Assembly: GCA_023548195.1 (NCBI GenBank)
Contig: JAJHZJ010000531.1
Span: 3,396,802-3,460,801, forward strand
Direction: 5' to 3'
DNA from: Bettongia penicillata ogilbyi
Taxonomy: Eukaryota; Chordata; Mammalia; Diprotodontia; Potoroidae
Length of the DNA: 64,000 bases
The position numbers and the translations under genes are program-made. Within the stretch, counting starts at the first letter, position 1; every line of letters begins with the position of its first letter. The notes beneath the pieces are model-generated. The model saw nothing but the letters and a program-made list of their open reading frames with translations, made no database searches and was not told where the DNA came from. Shown in pieces: positions 23,429 through 34,464 of the stretch.

Positions 23429-24000
23429 AAGGATGGGCTTAGTCAAGAATATTAGTAAAAATATCCACTGATATTAATGAAGTTGAGATTTGTCATGAGA
23501 GGAGAAAAATTAGACACAAAGAAGGAGATGCTCAAAGGACAGGACTGATGTACTTAAGGTCACACAGTAGCAGAACATACAACCCAAACCAAACTCTCTT
23601 GAATAATAGAGGAATTGAGACGGTGCAAAGCAGTCAAAGACTTCTCTTTTTCCCTCAGTGGGATCAGAGAATGCAGTTACATCTTAAGACTCAGAATATA
23701 GAATAGAAAGGATGCATGTATTTGGGTTATCCTTCACAGAATCCTTTAAAAAGCAAGACATCCTTCCAGAAAAACTTCCATCTAGATTTCTTCTAAGATT
23801 GTATCTTTTTTCTTTCCCCTCTCTTAGTTAAGAGTTCCTAGAGTCTTCATTTAGCCTAACAAGTGCACATGCCCACTCAGGATCATTCCGCAGACCCTAC
23901 TGGCTCCATTTCCAGGTATTTGTGTAGGTTTGTAAGTTATCTTTACTTTCTCCAATCCATCCTCATCACTGACCAAGCATTCTTTCTAACTTATTATTCT
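23429..24000. other. No recognised feature
   Basis: No confident repeat or coding signal. Confidence 0.4.
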
Positions 24001-24007
24001 CAATGTG

Positions 24008-24155
24008 ATACGCATACACACATATGTGTATATATACATATACATGGGTATATATATATATATATACACACATATATACAACATATACATATACACATAT
24101 ACATACACCCTCACACATATATACATACACACACATATATATACATTCATACATA
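24008..24155. repeat. TATACA/CATATA microsatellite
   Basis: About 150 bases of alternating TATA/CACA units. The tyrosine/isoleucine-rich reading frames across it are repeat artefacts. Confidence 0.92.
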
Positions 24156-24159
24156 TTTC

Positions 24160-24650
24160 CTACTCAAAAACCTTTAAGGGCTCCCATTGCTTTCCAAATA
24201 AAATACAGACTCCCTATTTTGGCTGCCATCTAGTTCCGATCTACCTTACCCATTGTATCCCATCCTACTTCCCTTCATGTATTTTTAGTTCTAACCAGAC
24301 TGAAGTACATCTCCCCATTCTTTTTGGTCTACTCTAATTTCTAGGTCTAAGCATCATCTCCTCTCTGTTTAGCATTGTCTTTAATTTTCAAGGTCCAACT
24401 CAGATGTCATCTCCTCCATGTAATCTTGTCTGATGCCTCCAAATGAGAGTGATCTCTCCCCCTTCAGTTTCCTATAGCTTTTTTGCCTGGATCTCTCCTT
24501 TGAACTTTCCTCACCCTGCCTTGTCATAAGGTTTTGAGAGGAATATAGCTTTTTTCATGGTTTGATTCTGAATCTTTCAACAGAAGAATTTGTATCCTAT
24601 TTTTTCATACCCAGGGCTTAGCTCAACACTTTTAATATAGTGAAGAATTT
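24160..24650 (+). mobile_element. L2 LINE 3' region
   Basis: 'gggctcccattgctttccaaataaaatacag', 'gctgccatctagttcc', 'caaggtccaactcagatgtcatctcctccatg' and the end 'cccagggcttagctcaacac' follow the L2 3' coding and UTR order. Confidence 0.7.
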
Positions 24651-24749
24651 ATTAATAATTATTTTGCCAATATTAGTAATAAGCATCAAAATGGCTGAAT
24701 TGTGCAGATTTATCTGTGGAAAAGGGGAAGGTTCATGATGATAATTGGG

Positions 24750-25430
24750 TACCAAGTCATTGCTAGCAAAAATTATGGGAAGAGTCATCCTTTAGGTACC
24801 CAGACTTAGTGATTAATGTAGAATATGGAAGGAAATGGTAAAAATGGTGCATTATATCATCAAAGGCTGTAAAAATTTAGCATGTACCAAATATATAGCA
24901 AGACATAATCTTGTGGCTATAATTCTATATCAGAAATTCGCCATCTTGCATACATCAACAGATGATAAATTCTCCTACTACAAACGTAGCCTTCAACATA
25001 TTATGGAGAACTCAACCAATAAAGTGTACCTGACTATTATTATGGGCGCAAGTGTTGTTCACAGTTGCCCAGACATTTTGTTTTATATACTTTGTTGGCA
25101 TTAAATAGATGGACGCATTGTGAATTCATGTCTATGAAAATTTGTGAATGTTGTTTTTAATAGATTTGCCATAACAAGTACTCATCATCTCCAAGCTATG
25201 TGGAATGAAAGCCTTTCAAAATATGGAGATCTAACAGATTGCATTAAAAACATATGAGGACAAGATGATATATATCATCCCTACATTGGAGTTGTACCAA
25301 AGATGCTTTCAGTGATACTACAAAGGATGCACTACATTTTAATTCCTTTACTTAGCAATAAAAACAATTTTTTCCACCTAAAAAATAGTCCATTGAACAT
25401 GTACTATACAAAAATGAGTAACAGGGTCAT
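24750..25430 (+). pseudogene. C-terminal remnant of a LINE with restriction-like endonuclease (R2/R4/Dong-like), copy 1
   Basis: Conceptual reading, with frameshifts, of the C-terminus of a non-LTR retrotransposon protein. In order: QVIASKNYG (24753-24779); a Cys-His knuckle CRIWKEMVKMVHYIIKGC from 24817, in which the second Cys codon TGT has become TGG (24826-24828); then LA..KY.ARHNLVA; Y-Y and MENS..KVY blocks; CPDI; LIDLP near 25160; and after another shift LQAMWNESLSKYGDL and YIGVVPKML near 25260-25310. RHN and PDI-LID are the RLE (PD-(D/E)XK type) signature of these elements. The longest open piece is 89 codons at 24835-25104. Several stops make it non-functional. Identification is by motif recall; the exact clade is not resolved. 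Confidence 0.65.
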
Positions 25431-25487
25431 TTCTATCTAAACCCCATTAAAATATAAGAATACAATAATAGCAACAATAAGTAACAA

Positions 25488-25780
25488 TTGAATATAGATG
25501 TTGCCCTACAAAACCCCCCTAAACTTCAAGCTACATGTAATTGCAAACATAAAATATAAAGACTCAGCAGAAGAAACCAAGATCATGTAGGGATAAGATG
25601 AGAATATATATCATCACTGTCATCTTGTTTGCTACTGGAGTTTACCAAAAGATGTTTTCAGTAAGCCTCACAAAGACAGGTTTATGTCCCAATACTTTTT
25701 ATTCAATTACAAAAAAAGCAGTTTTTTCCCCACTTGATCAATATCTGTAGAATATTGAACATAAAAAGAACAGAAATCCA
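25488..25780 (+). pseudogene. Same LINE family, 3' end, copy 2
   Basis: Starts at the IDVA block (atagatgttgcc, 25495-25506), then KLQAT, after a frameshift KYKDSAEETKIM, then the open stretch IYIITVILFATGVYQKMFS (from 25604). Each block matches copy 1 in the same order (LIDLP, LQAM, KYGDL, IYH.YIGVVPKMLS). The 3' flanks are alike too (caattttttccacc near 25365 versus cagttttttccccac near 25717). Copy 1 and copy 2 lie in the same orientation, separated by about 60 bases rich in AATA/CAATAA. Confidence 0.6.
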
Positions 25781-25789
25781 AATCTGATA

Positions 25790-27660
25790 GTTTTCTGATT
25801 GTCAGTTTTCTTGTGCCTTCAGAACTAGAAACTACTTAGTCTCAACTCAGTGGGATTGCTCCCCTCTTTGTTAAAAATACCTGGGCAGTTCTGATCCAGG
25901 AGCATCCCTGACCCTAGAACTGCCTGGTATGCCTTGAACCTTGGACCTAGGAATTCTAGACTATCGTAGACTTTCATTTATTTCCATGACCTGAAGACCT
26001 TCATGTCCAAGGTTCCCGGGACATATTTCTTCCTTTCGAATTCCTGCTCCTCTTTTCAGGTGTTAATCTCCGTCCCAATTAATTGCAAGGTAATTTGGTG
26101 GCCTATCATAGTGTGAAGATGTTAATCATAGCCCCATTCTGAGTGTGTTCTTTGAAGGTCTGGGTCCTAATCCCAGTGTGAAGATTCTAATATTCTTGCC
26201 TTGTTGTCTCTGTTTCCAGTTTGAGTGTCTCCACTAAAGCCCCATGGCATAACTTTTTGAGCTACCTTTAAATACTGTTGTTTTCAACATTGACTAGTTT
26301 ATCTAATTCTTGTCTGAATTAGGCTCAGAAAAACACAGTGACAGTTGTTGGAAAGCATACTCTATGCAGTGAAATTCTAATTCAAAATATTTGGCTTCAA
26401 AAAGAATTTGGAAAAAAAAATAGTGAAAATTTTAAAAATTTAAAAAAAAGTTTAACACCCTGAGTAAGAGAATTGAATAGATGAAATTTTTAAAAAAATA
26501 ATTATACAACATTACCTATTACAGCAAAGAAAAAAAGAAGAAAAATTGGAGAAACACATGATTTTAAACAAGGAACCTGGAAAATATGGCTCAGAGAGAA
26601 AGATCTAAGAACCACTGACCTCATAGAAAAGTATAAAAAAACCAAAAACCTAAATACCCTATCTAAGAGAATTGTTTCTTTTAATTGTAAGAAATATTTG
26701 AACTAGAGGTCAAAATGTACAAATCAAAGCAGGTTGGCAAAAAAAGAATCCCATAATTAACTGACTCAGAAATATGTTTACATCATTCATTCAATAGGCT
26801 CTAGATCAATGAGAATATATTGCAAGTGGCTTGGGGAGAGAAAACTCATGTATAAAGAAACTACAATCAGAATTTCACAAAAACCCTAATAAGAAAACAA
26901 AAGGAAATGAAAAAATAGGCATACTGTATACCAAAAAACAAAAGAAAAAACTTGTACTAAAGAATAACTTGTTCTATAAAATTGGGAAGAAATTAACTTT
27001 TAAAATATATTTGTATTGATTTTTCTTTTACTTCTTACCTAGAAATAGACTTTTAAACAGAACTGATGACTTCACAATGGTCAGATCTATTTAATGCAAA
27101 CATAGTATATAAAGGAAAATTGAGAAAAAGAAATGTTTTTAAATAACTTAGGAGAACTGGAAGATAATAAGTGTTTGCATATTGAAAGCAGGAACTCAAA
27201 CCATTTAACCTTGGGAGCCCACCTTGTCTAAGGTTCTCCGAGGTAATGAAAAGACACTATTGGCTAACTATTCAAAAACATAGAATAGGAAGAGAAGGAA
27301 AGAAGCTAGCAAGAAGGAGGAGACTTAGCATCTTTTAAAATTGGAGTACCATAGGAAAAGGTCACTTAATTATAGAAGTAAAAAGATGAAGGAAATATGC
27401 ATCATGTTTTTTCTTTTGTTTTGTTTGCTTTTTTTCCTGGACAAATAAGGGAAGGTTAACGATATGAATACACACATAAAAAGAATGAGAGAAGACCACT
27501 GTTTTGGGTTTGAGCTGAGAAAGTAGAGGCAAGGGAAGAACCAAGGGCTACATTATTCCAAAATTGTTCTTGCTTCCTCCCTCCTTCCCTCCCTTCCTTC
27601 CTTCTCTCCCTCCCTTCCTCTCTCCCTTCCTTCCTCCCTAATCATTATAATGATATTTGA
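25790..27660 (+). mobile_element. Probable decayed L1 5' part (low certainty)
   Basis: A-rich on the plus strand from about 26330 and followed directly by recognisable L1 ORF2 at 27665, so this may be the 5' UTR and ORF1 of the same element. I can align no ORF1 motif securely. 25800-26330 is not A-rich and could be independent. Confidence 0.3.
27574..27642 (+). repeat. CCTT/CCCT-rich microsatellite
   Basis: Pyrimidine tract 'cctccctccttccctccc' and variants. Confidence 0.9.
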
Positions 27661-28248
27661 TAGAAGAAGAAAGAAATTCAGTAATCATAACTTTGAATGT
27701 TGATGACTAAGGTCATCCATAAAAGAGGAGGATGGCAAAATGGATTAGAAAGCAAAACCTGATAATTTGTGTTATAAATGAAATATACTTAACAATAAAG
27801 ATTAGTAGAATTAAAATGAGCTGTTGCCCCCAAATTTATTATACTTCAGAGAATGGAAATCATAGCCTCAAAAAAAAAAACTAATAAAAATAGATATGAT
27901 CAAGATAGACAAACAGGGAAGCTACATTATGTAAAAATAAATAAAAAATGTATATATGTAGCAAATAACACTGAATTGCAAAAAAAAAATCAACATAGTA
28001 AGGAAATAATTGTAACTGATCTAAATTATAAGCAAATCAAACAGAAAAAAAGTAAAAAGAGAAATAAAGAATCTGAAGAGAATTTTAGAAAAACTTACTA
28101 GTATAGATCTTTGATAATTATTGAATAGGACCCTTGAGAATGATATCTATTTTGCAGTAGCACCTTTACAAAAACTAATCAAATGCTAGGATATAAAGAT
28201 CTTATAAATGAATATAGAATTATTAACCACATATTTTATAAGAAATAA
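27661..28248 (+). mobile_element. L1 ORF2 endonuclease region, degraded
   Basis: 'aataactttgaatgttgatg' stands at the NxNG start of the L1 endonuclease. 'ggcaaaatggattagaaagcaaaacctgataatttg', 'tttattatacttcag' and the later 'caaatgctaggatataaa' follow marsupial L1 ORF2 in order. Stops and shifts are frequent. The element is cut at 28248 by an LTR and resumes at 28944. Confidence 0.65.
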
Positions 28249-28939
28249 TGATGAGGTTTAGGGATGATGGGGACCACAAAACACCAACAGTCCAGATAGT
28301 GCTCGAATGAATTTGACTCAAGCCTTCTTAAAGCCAAAGAGAACAAAGTTTATTAAAGATTCACCAAATTGTGTTGGCTCTTAGGGAGCCTAAGCATTTA
28401 TAATGCTTGTATTCGCAAGCGTGCCAGATAGAATCTCAGCTAGACAGAGTCTGAGCTGAACTGAATCTCAGCACCTTTATGGAGGTGAGATGGAACTAAA
28501 TACAGAAAAGAGTATAGAAGGGATCTGGGAAGGTGGTCTGGTAGTCCAGGGTGATGGGAAGAGGGCTTTAGGGAGGGTCTTGAGGAGAAGTCCAAAGAGG
28601 GAATCCAAGGAGGGTCAAAGACTGGAAACTCTCAGGAGATATCAGACAATGGAGGGTTTGGGTGGGAAGCAGGTGGGGCATTCCAGAGATCTTGATAAGG
28701 GCAGTATGGGAAGGAATACAGATCTTGATGGGAGTGGTCAGCAGCCCGGGCAATGGGGTTTTGAAGGGATCAAGGGTGGGGGGTGCAACAGAGACCTGAG
28801 CAGAATGATAATGAAAAGCCCACGGGCTTCCAGAGACTGTCTGAACACATGGGAAGATTAGATTTGAGTAAACAAGGCCAAATTAAGTGGGATGATTCAA
28901 GGGGAGCCCGAGGAGGCTCCCAGAGTCCGAACTCCATCA
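28249..28939 (-). mobile_element. Solo LTR of an endogenous retrovirus (ERV1-like)
   Basis: Bounded by TG at 28249 and CA at 28939, with a 4-bp duplication ATAA at 28245-28248 and 28940-28943. On the minus strand there is a TATAAA box at 28398-28403 and an AATAAA signal at about 28347-28352, followed by a U5-like stretch of about 100 bases, which fixes the orientation. No gag, pol, env, primer-binding site or second LTR is present, so it is the product of LTR-LTR recombination or a remnant. A 4-bp duplication suits gammaretrovirus-like ERV1. Open frames at 28490-28861 and elsewhere in it have no retroviral similarity. Confidence 0.75.
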
Positions 28940-28943
28940 ATAA

Positions 28944-29648
28944 TAGAATTAAAAACTGTGATAAGAAGGAAAATACAAACAAAACAGAATTAGATAGAAA
29001 TTAAATGATGTTATAAATTATGAACATGTGAAAAAACAAATCATAGTAATATTAAATATGTTAAATAAAATACAATGAAGATACATACAGCACTTTGTGG
29101 AATACAGCTAAAGAAACCTTTAAAGAGAACTCTGAATATTTGCATTAACAAGATAAAAAGAGAAAAAAAAAACAATGAAATTGAGCCAGCTTAAATAAAC
29201 TAGAAGATCAACAAATTAATAATTCCCAAATAAGCACAAAAGTAGACATTTTGAAAATCAAAGACAATAAAATTTTTTAAATGCATTAATAAACAGAATA
29301 AATAGATATGGTTCGTTGTTATAAATAAATAAATGAAAATTAATGAACTTGCTTTAAAAAAAATAGAGACAAGAAAACCACACTACCAAGATCAAAATTA
29401 AAAAGATGAATTAACAATGAATGAATGGAAACAAATGAAAGAGACTTATTAGAAACTACCATGCCCAATTATATTCGAAAAAAACCTGAAAAGTTAAATG
29501 CAATATAGGCACAGCTACAAGAAAAATTAGCATTCAGCTTGGGCCTATGAGTGACCACTGACCTTTCAGCTTGGGTGACAGAGGGAGATAGATACTAGTC
29601 TCCAAAAATTGACAAAAAAAGAGTAAATCCTATACCACATAAACTGTA

Positions 29649-29685
<37 letters not shown>

Positions 29686-30960
29686 AAGGCACGTAACCAG
29701 ATTCCTTCTATAAGATAAAAATTACTCTGGTGTACAATCAGAGAAAGATATTAACATTCTATGGCTGATCCATACCAATATTGCAGTTGATATTATTATC
29801 CAAATAACTATACAAATTTCATGTTTTCCTTTCCAATTACTAATGAATACTTCAAAGAATTGAGAAATAAAGCATTACTAATAGCAAGAGTTATATTAGT
29901 ACTCCAAAGAATAAGTGATTTATTCATTGGGGTCAGATTATAGAGTTTCTTCAATATCAGACTAAATCATTTGATCTTTTATCTCTAAATCATGAGCAAC
30001 CTTTGAAAGCAATACTTTGCAAAGATCAATCTGATCTTAGATGAGCAATCTATCAAATTAATCCAACCATACATGTATTTTGGGCAGACTGAACAGATGG
30101 ACAAAGATCAGGTTCCAAAAATGAATAAAGAGCGAACTGAATTATATTTAAAAGATTGCAAAGCACTTTAAATGATCCCAAGATGTTTCTTGCCACTAAC
30201 TCACATTTTTCACGTTACTGTTCTCCCATTGATGCTATGTGACTATTAATCGTAGAACTTTAGAATCTCAAAACAACCAAAATTGAAGATTTCTCAACTG
30301 GCAGTGAAAAGATTTTGTTTAAGTAGACTTCAATATGTTACCAATATAGATTGCCTGTCTATAAGGAGGAGCATAAAAGACATCTTCAATGACCTGTGAA
30401 ACAGGAAAAATGGATGGACTGATCAATTAGTGAGTATGAGGGATGACAGATGGACCACCCAATGTTGCACTGGTAATCCACAAATTATTAAAAGAACCAG
30501 AGGAGAAAAAAGCTCTATGTACAAAATATTTACAGTAGCACATTTTGTTGTAGCAAAGCAAAGGGATGGGGAGAGGGAGGGGTATGTCCATTGATTTGAA
30601 AAAGGCTAAACAAATTGTGGTATCTGAATGTAATGGAATATTACTGAACTTTAAGAATGTTAATCATGATCAGTTGAAAAGTACAGAAAATATTTGTATG
30701 AGCTGAAACAAAAAGAAGAAAACAGATCTAAGAAAACAATATATACAATAACTATAATAAATATATATGGAAACAGCATCCTCAAAACAAAATATTGTCA
30801 GATTATAATGATCAATCTTGTCCCTAAAAAAGAAATGAGAAGATGCAGCCTCAATTCCTTTACATAGGTGGATATCTATGCATGTGGAAAGTTGCAAATT
30901 ATATCTTAACTTTTTGATTTAACTGTTGAGTAGCTTTGCTGAATTTCTAAATTCTTAACT
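28944..30960 (+). mobile_element. L1 ORF2 remainder and 3' UTR, degraded
   Basis: Continuation of the split L1. 'aaagaaacctttaaagagaac' corresponds to the pre-RT part. The 3' end is recognised by 'gtacaaaatatttacagtagcaca', 'gtagcaaagcaaagg', 'attgtggtatctgaatgtaatgg' and 'aatattactgaa', parallel to 55575-55620 of the other L1. The reverse-transcriptase core is too decayed to place. Confidence 0.55.
29650..29682 (+). repeat. (CA)n microsatellite
   Basis: About 16 CA units. Confidence 0.95.
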
Positions 30961-31240
30961 AATTAAACACAGCAATAAGGGATGATTCTTTGGGAGGGGA
31001 GTGGAATAGGGATCCAGAGGAAATGTAAGCAATGTGAAACAAAATATGTCATTATAAATCTATTTTTAAAGGACTGGAGGAAGTTCTCTAGGTCATAGTT
31101 TGGAGAATTTGGGTGGGTGATGAGGTAGGGTGTGTGTGGGAGCACCCTGGACAAGAATCACACAGAATGAGAAGATTTGGATGAGATGTGATTTACAACA
31201 GTGAAAGAAATACTCAATCTACTAAATCAAGGTAGTAATA
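30961..31240. other. No recognised feature
   Basis: G-rich patches but no named element. Confidence 0.35.
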
Positions 31241-31345
31241 GTAACTAACATTGAAGTTTTGCAAAGCACTTTACATACACAATCTAATTTAATTTTTACA
31301 ACAGTCCTGTGTTTGGTACTACTTTTATTCCTGTCACAGTGACTA
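31241..31345 (-). repeat. MIR-family tail fragment
   Basis: 'ttttgcaaagcactttacatacac' and 'tacaacagtcctgtg' match the MIR 3' part in antisense. Confidence 0.55.
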
Positions 31346-31985
31346 CTCTGAGCCCTGTCTCCTCAAGGCCAGGTGTATTATGTTTTACCCCTTCCATGGG
31401 GTTTTCTGGAACCCTTAAGGGTTTCTGGGCTTTTCAGTCCCTATGTCTTTAGCTCCAATCCTCATCAGCTGCATTCCCCTAACTTTAGTGGTCCTCTGCA
31501 CCATAGTTCCATTAAATCAGTTTACAGTCAGACTTCAAAAAGAAATATTTACTACAAAAGTGTATCAAGAGCAAACTTACAAACAGCATTCCCATTCCTT
31601 CATATTCTTGAATTGACCAGTTCCTGTTTTTTTCCTGTTTCACAGGTCACTGAAGATGTCTTTTATGCTCTTCTTTATTATGTAGGCTAGAGCAGGGAGA
31701 GGAATTCGTTCACAGTTTAGTCAGATTCCTGAATAGCCAGGTCCTACCATGTTCCAAGTTCACCCCTGCACAGACCCACATTTAGGTCTTCAGGATTAAC
31801 ACCCTGGTTTCTCTGGGTTTCCCTCCTAGACTGGCAGCAACATCCCCTGGGGATACCGCTGCCTATTTCTGCAACTGAAAAAGACAAATAAAAAAGAACC
31901 AAACAAAGTCTCAAGCCCACTTCCCAGAGCCACAAGGGCTAAAAGAAGGAAAGGAGAAGGTTTAGTTTAGTTCTACATGTCCTGC
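31346..31985. other. Unresolved block, possibly ancient LTR
   Basis: Balanced composition with pyrimidine-rich clauses and no exon evidence. The texture is LTR-like, but no polyadenylation signal, terminal dinucleotides or duplication were found. Confidence 0.2.
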
Positions 31986-31989
31986 TCAT

Positions 31990-32290
31990 TTCGTGGTATC
32001 TATGCCATGAGTGAAGAAGACTTTCATTCTCATGAGATGCAACTGGAGCAAGAGAGAAGGCTTCCCATTCTGGAGGAAAGAGGCTATTCTCACTTACATG
32101 GGAGGAAAATCTACAAGATTATCTTCTAGGGGATAAGAGAAGGGGCAGAGGACAGATGGGGGAAGGAGTAGTCAGAATGCACATCGTCATGGGGTGGGGG
32201 AAGAGGAGAGATGGGAAGAAACGTTGGAACTCAAAATCTTGTGGAAGTGAACGTTGAAAGCTAAAATTTTTAAAAAATAAAAAAAAAAGA
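31990..32290 (+). mobile_element. L1 (or HAL1) 3' end with A-rich tail
   Basis: 'actcaaaatcttgtggaagtgaacgttgaaagc' followed by an A-rich tail (32264-32289) is the reverse complement of the L1 ends at 62840-62890 and 46430-46475. Upstream GA-rich sequence is likely the 3' UTR. Confidence 0.6.
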
Positions 32291-32489
32291 ATATCTTCTC
32301 ACAGAAGTGGGTGCCTGGGGTCTCCCATATGGGTGCCTTCTTCACATGCTCCAAAAATATTCCCATTTTACAAATGAGAAAGCTGAAGTTCAGAGACCCC
32401 ACCACTCCACTAAAACTTCTGTCTCCAAAGTTTGCAAATATCTTTGAATTACTAAAGCCTATGATTTTTTTTCTAGTCCTAAAACCTCC

Positions 32490-32720
32490 TTTACTTCTCT
32501 GTAGATCTTGACACTGATGCCCATACAATCCTCCTAGACACCATCTCCTCCCTGAGTTTTTACGACATTACATCATCCGTGTTCCACACGTTAGCCTGGG
32601 AATCCATCAAAGTTCTATCCCGACCCTTCTTCCCTCTGTCCTCTGCATTGCCTTGACGACCCCTCCCAAAACCCTTATATCAAACTCCAAATCTCACACC
32701 TCCAATTGCCTACTGCACAC
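32490..32720 (+). mobile_element. L2 LINE fragment
   Basis: 'gttttttacgacattacatcatcc'-like text and 'cccaaaacccttatatcaaactccaaatctcac' have L2 3' coding texture. Weak on its own, but in phase with the L2 that continues at 33259. Confidence 0.4.
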
Positions 32721-32734
32721 CTGCATCTGGATGT

Positions 32735-33000
32735 TCTGTGTAATGGCCAGTATTTACACAGGACTTTAAAGTTTGCAAAGTTCTTTATATATGTTAATCT
32801 CATTTGATTTTCACAACAGCTTTGTGAGGTTGGTGCCATTATTATCCCCCTTATGCAGATGAAAAAGCTGAGGCTGAGAAAAATTAGGTGACTTGCCCAA
32901 AGGCAACTAGTAAGCATCTGAAATGGAATTTGAACTAAATTCTTCCTGACTCCAAGTCTAGGGTTCTATACACTATACTGCCTAGGTACCCCAGTTGCTT
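32735..33000 (-). repeat. CORE-SINE/MIR3-like element
   Basis: 'gccagtatttacacaggactttaaagtttgcaaagttc', 'catttgattttcacaacagc', 'attatcccccttatgcagatg', 'gtgacttgcccaaagg', 'cttcctgactccaagtctag' in antisense order, with the head at 32950-32990. Confidence 0.75.
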
Positions 33001-33006
33001 TTTGCT

Positions 33007-33258
33007 ATTGTTCAATGATTTTCAATTGTGTCCAAAGCTCTTTGTGACTCTATTCTGGGTTTTCTTGAAGAGATACTGGAGTAGTTTGCCATTTCCTTCT
33101 CTAGCCCATTTTACAGATGAGAAGGCTGAGGTAAACAGGGTTAAGTGACTTGCCCAGGGTCACACAGCTAGTAAGAGTCTGAGGCCAGATTTGAACTCAG
33201 GAATGAATCTTCTTTATTTCAGGTCTGGCATTCTATCCACTGGGCTTCCTAGTTGCCC
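33007..33258 (-). repeat. RTE-tailed marsupial SINE, full length
   Basis: Antisense tail 'attgttcaatgattttcaattgtgtcc', 'gtttgccatttccttctctagc', 'gtgacttgcccagggtcac' and the head ending 'ctagttgccc'. Confidence 0.9.
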
Positions 33259-34141
33259 TTAGATGCTGTAGACATCTGAAATTCAACACATCCAAAATGG
33301 AATCCTCATGTTTCCTTCTAAACCAGCTCCTCCTCCATGCTTTCCAATTTCTGCCATGAGCACTACCATCCTTCTACTTATCCAGGTTCATAACCTCAAA
33401 GTCATCCTTTATTTTCTGTCTCCCTTACTCCCAACATTTGCCATTTCAAGTCTTATTGAATCTACTTCCATAACATCTTTAGGTAACATCCCATTCCCAA
33501 ATAGGGATATTCATTATCATTACTCATCATCATCCCCTTTTCTGCATCTGGGATGTGGTTCCTCCTAAACTTCCTTAAAGGTAACATAGGGATAAAAGAA
33601 AAGCAAACAGAATATCATTAGTCTTTTTAGCATCCATATCCTTTTCCACTCACACAGTCATCAGCCTGGTTCAGACCCATACTCCTCTTACCTGGACTAT
33701 GTAAGAGTTTCCTTCCCCGGCTTAAAGTCTCACTACCTTCCAATCCATCTTCCACTCAGCTACCCAAATAACCTTAATAAAGGCACAGGTCTAACTATGT
33801 CATTCCTCTGCTAGGAAGCCTTCAGTGGTTCCCATTTACCTGTAGAATGAAATTCAGGCTCTTCTTATCTTCATATTTAAGACCATCTACAATATGATTC
33901 CACCCTACCTTCCACACTTTTCTCTTCTTACTTTCCTTCATACCCACTTTATTTCACCTAAATTGAACTACTAGCTGTTGACCAGATGTAACATCCTACT
34001 TGCCATTTTGTTGTAAACCCCAAAGTCATTCCTTCATACCTAGAATTAACTTCCTTCTCATTTTCTCCGTTCAGGATCCATATCTTCCTTCAAGGAAGAT
34101 ACATCTGCTGCATGAAAATTCTCTTTCCCTCCTCAAATTAG
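33259..34141 (+). mobile_element. L2 LINE, 3' ORF and UTR
   Basis: 'acatctgaaattcaacacatccaaaatgg', 'ttacctggactatgtaagag', 'ccaatccatcttccactcagctaccc', 'ggtctaactatgtcattcctctgctagg' and 'ctgtagaatgaaattcaggctc' are successive L2 blocks. The end is interrupted by the SINE at 34142. Confidence 0.8.
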
Positions 34142-34370
34142 AGGGCAGAGGCTGGAGTCAGGAAGACTGCTCTTCCTGAATTCAAATGCAGGTTCAGACA
34201 CCAACTGTGTGACCCTGGGCAAGTCATTTAATCTTGCTTGCCTCAGTTTCTTCATCTGTAAAATGAGCTAGAGAAGGAAATGGCAAACCATTTCAGTATC
34301 TTTGCCAAGAAAATCCCAAATGCGATCACAAAGAGTCAGACATGACTGAAAAAATGACTAAACAACAAAT
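34142..34370 (+). repeat. RTE-tailed marsupial SINE, head slightly truncated
   Basis: 'gaggctggagtcagg', 'gaattcaaatgcagg', 'gtgtgaccctgggcaagtca', 'aaaatgagctagag', 'tcacaaagagtcagacatgactg'. The first bases of the head are missing or merged with the flank. Confidence 0.88.
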
Positions 34371-34462
34371 ACCTTTGCAATCAATAAATGAGCATTTACT
34401 TGATGTTTCAGGCACTGTACTATGTTTGGGGAATATAAAGACATACATGAAATATTCTGTCT
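34371..34462 (+). repeat. Ancient therian repeat (gcatttactt...ggcactgtac type)
   Basis: 'caataaatgagcatttacttgatgtttcaggcactg' and 'ggggaatataaagacatac'. Confidence 0.5.
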
Positions 34463-34464
34463 TT

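Noticed and set aside
24835..25104. 89-codon frame as a small host gene
   Set aside because: Flanking blocks in other frames and the second copy downstream show it is part of a LINE C-terminus, not a gene.
28490..28861. 123-codon frame in the solo LTR as a retroviral gene
   Set aside because: It lies wholly inside LTR sequence, on the strand opposite to the LTR signals, and has no retroviral motif.
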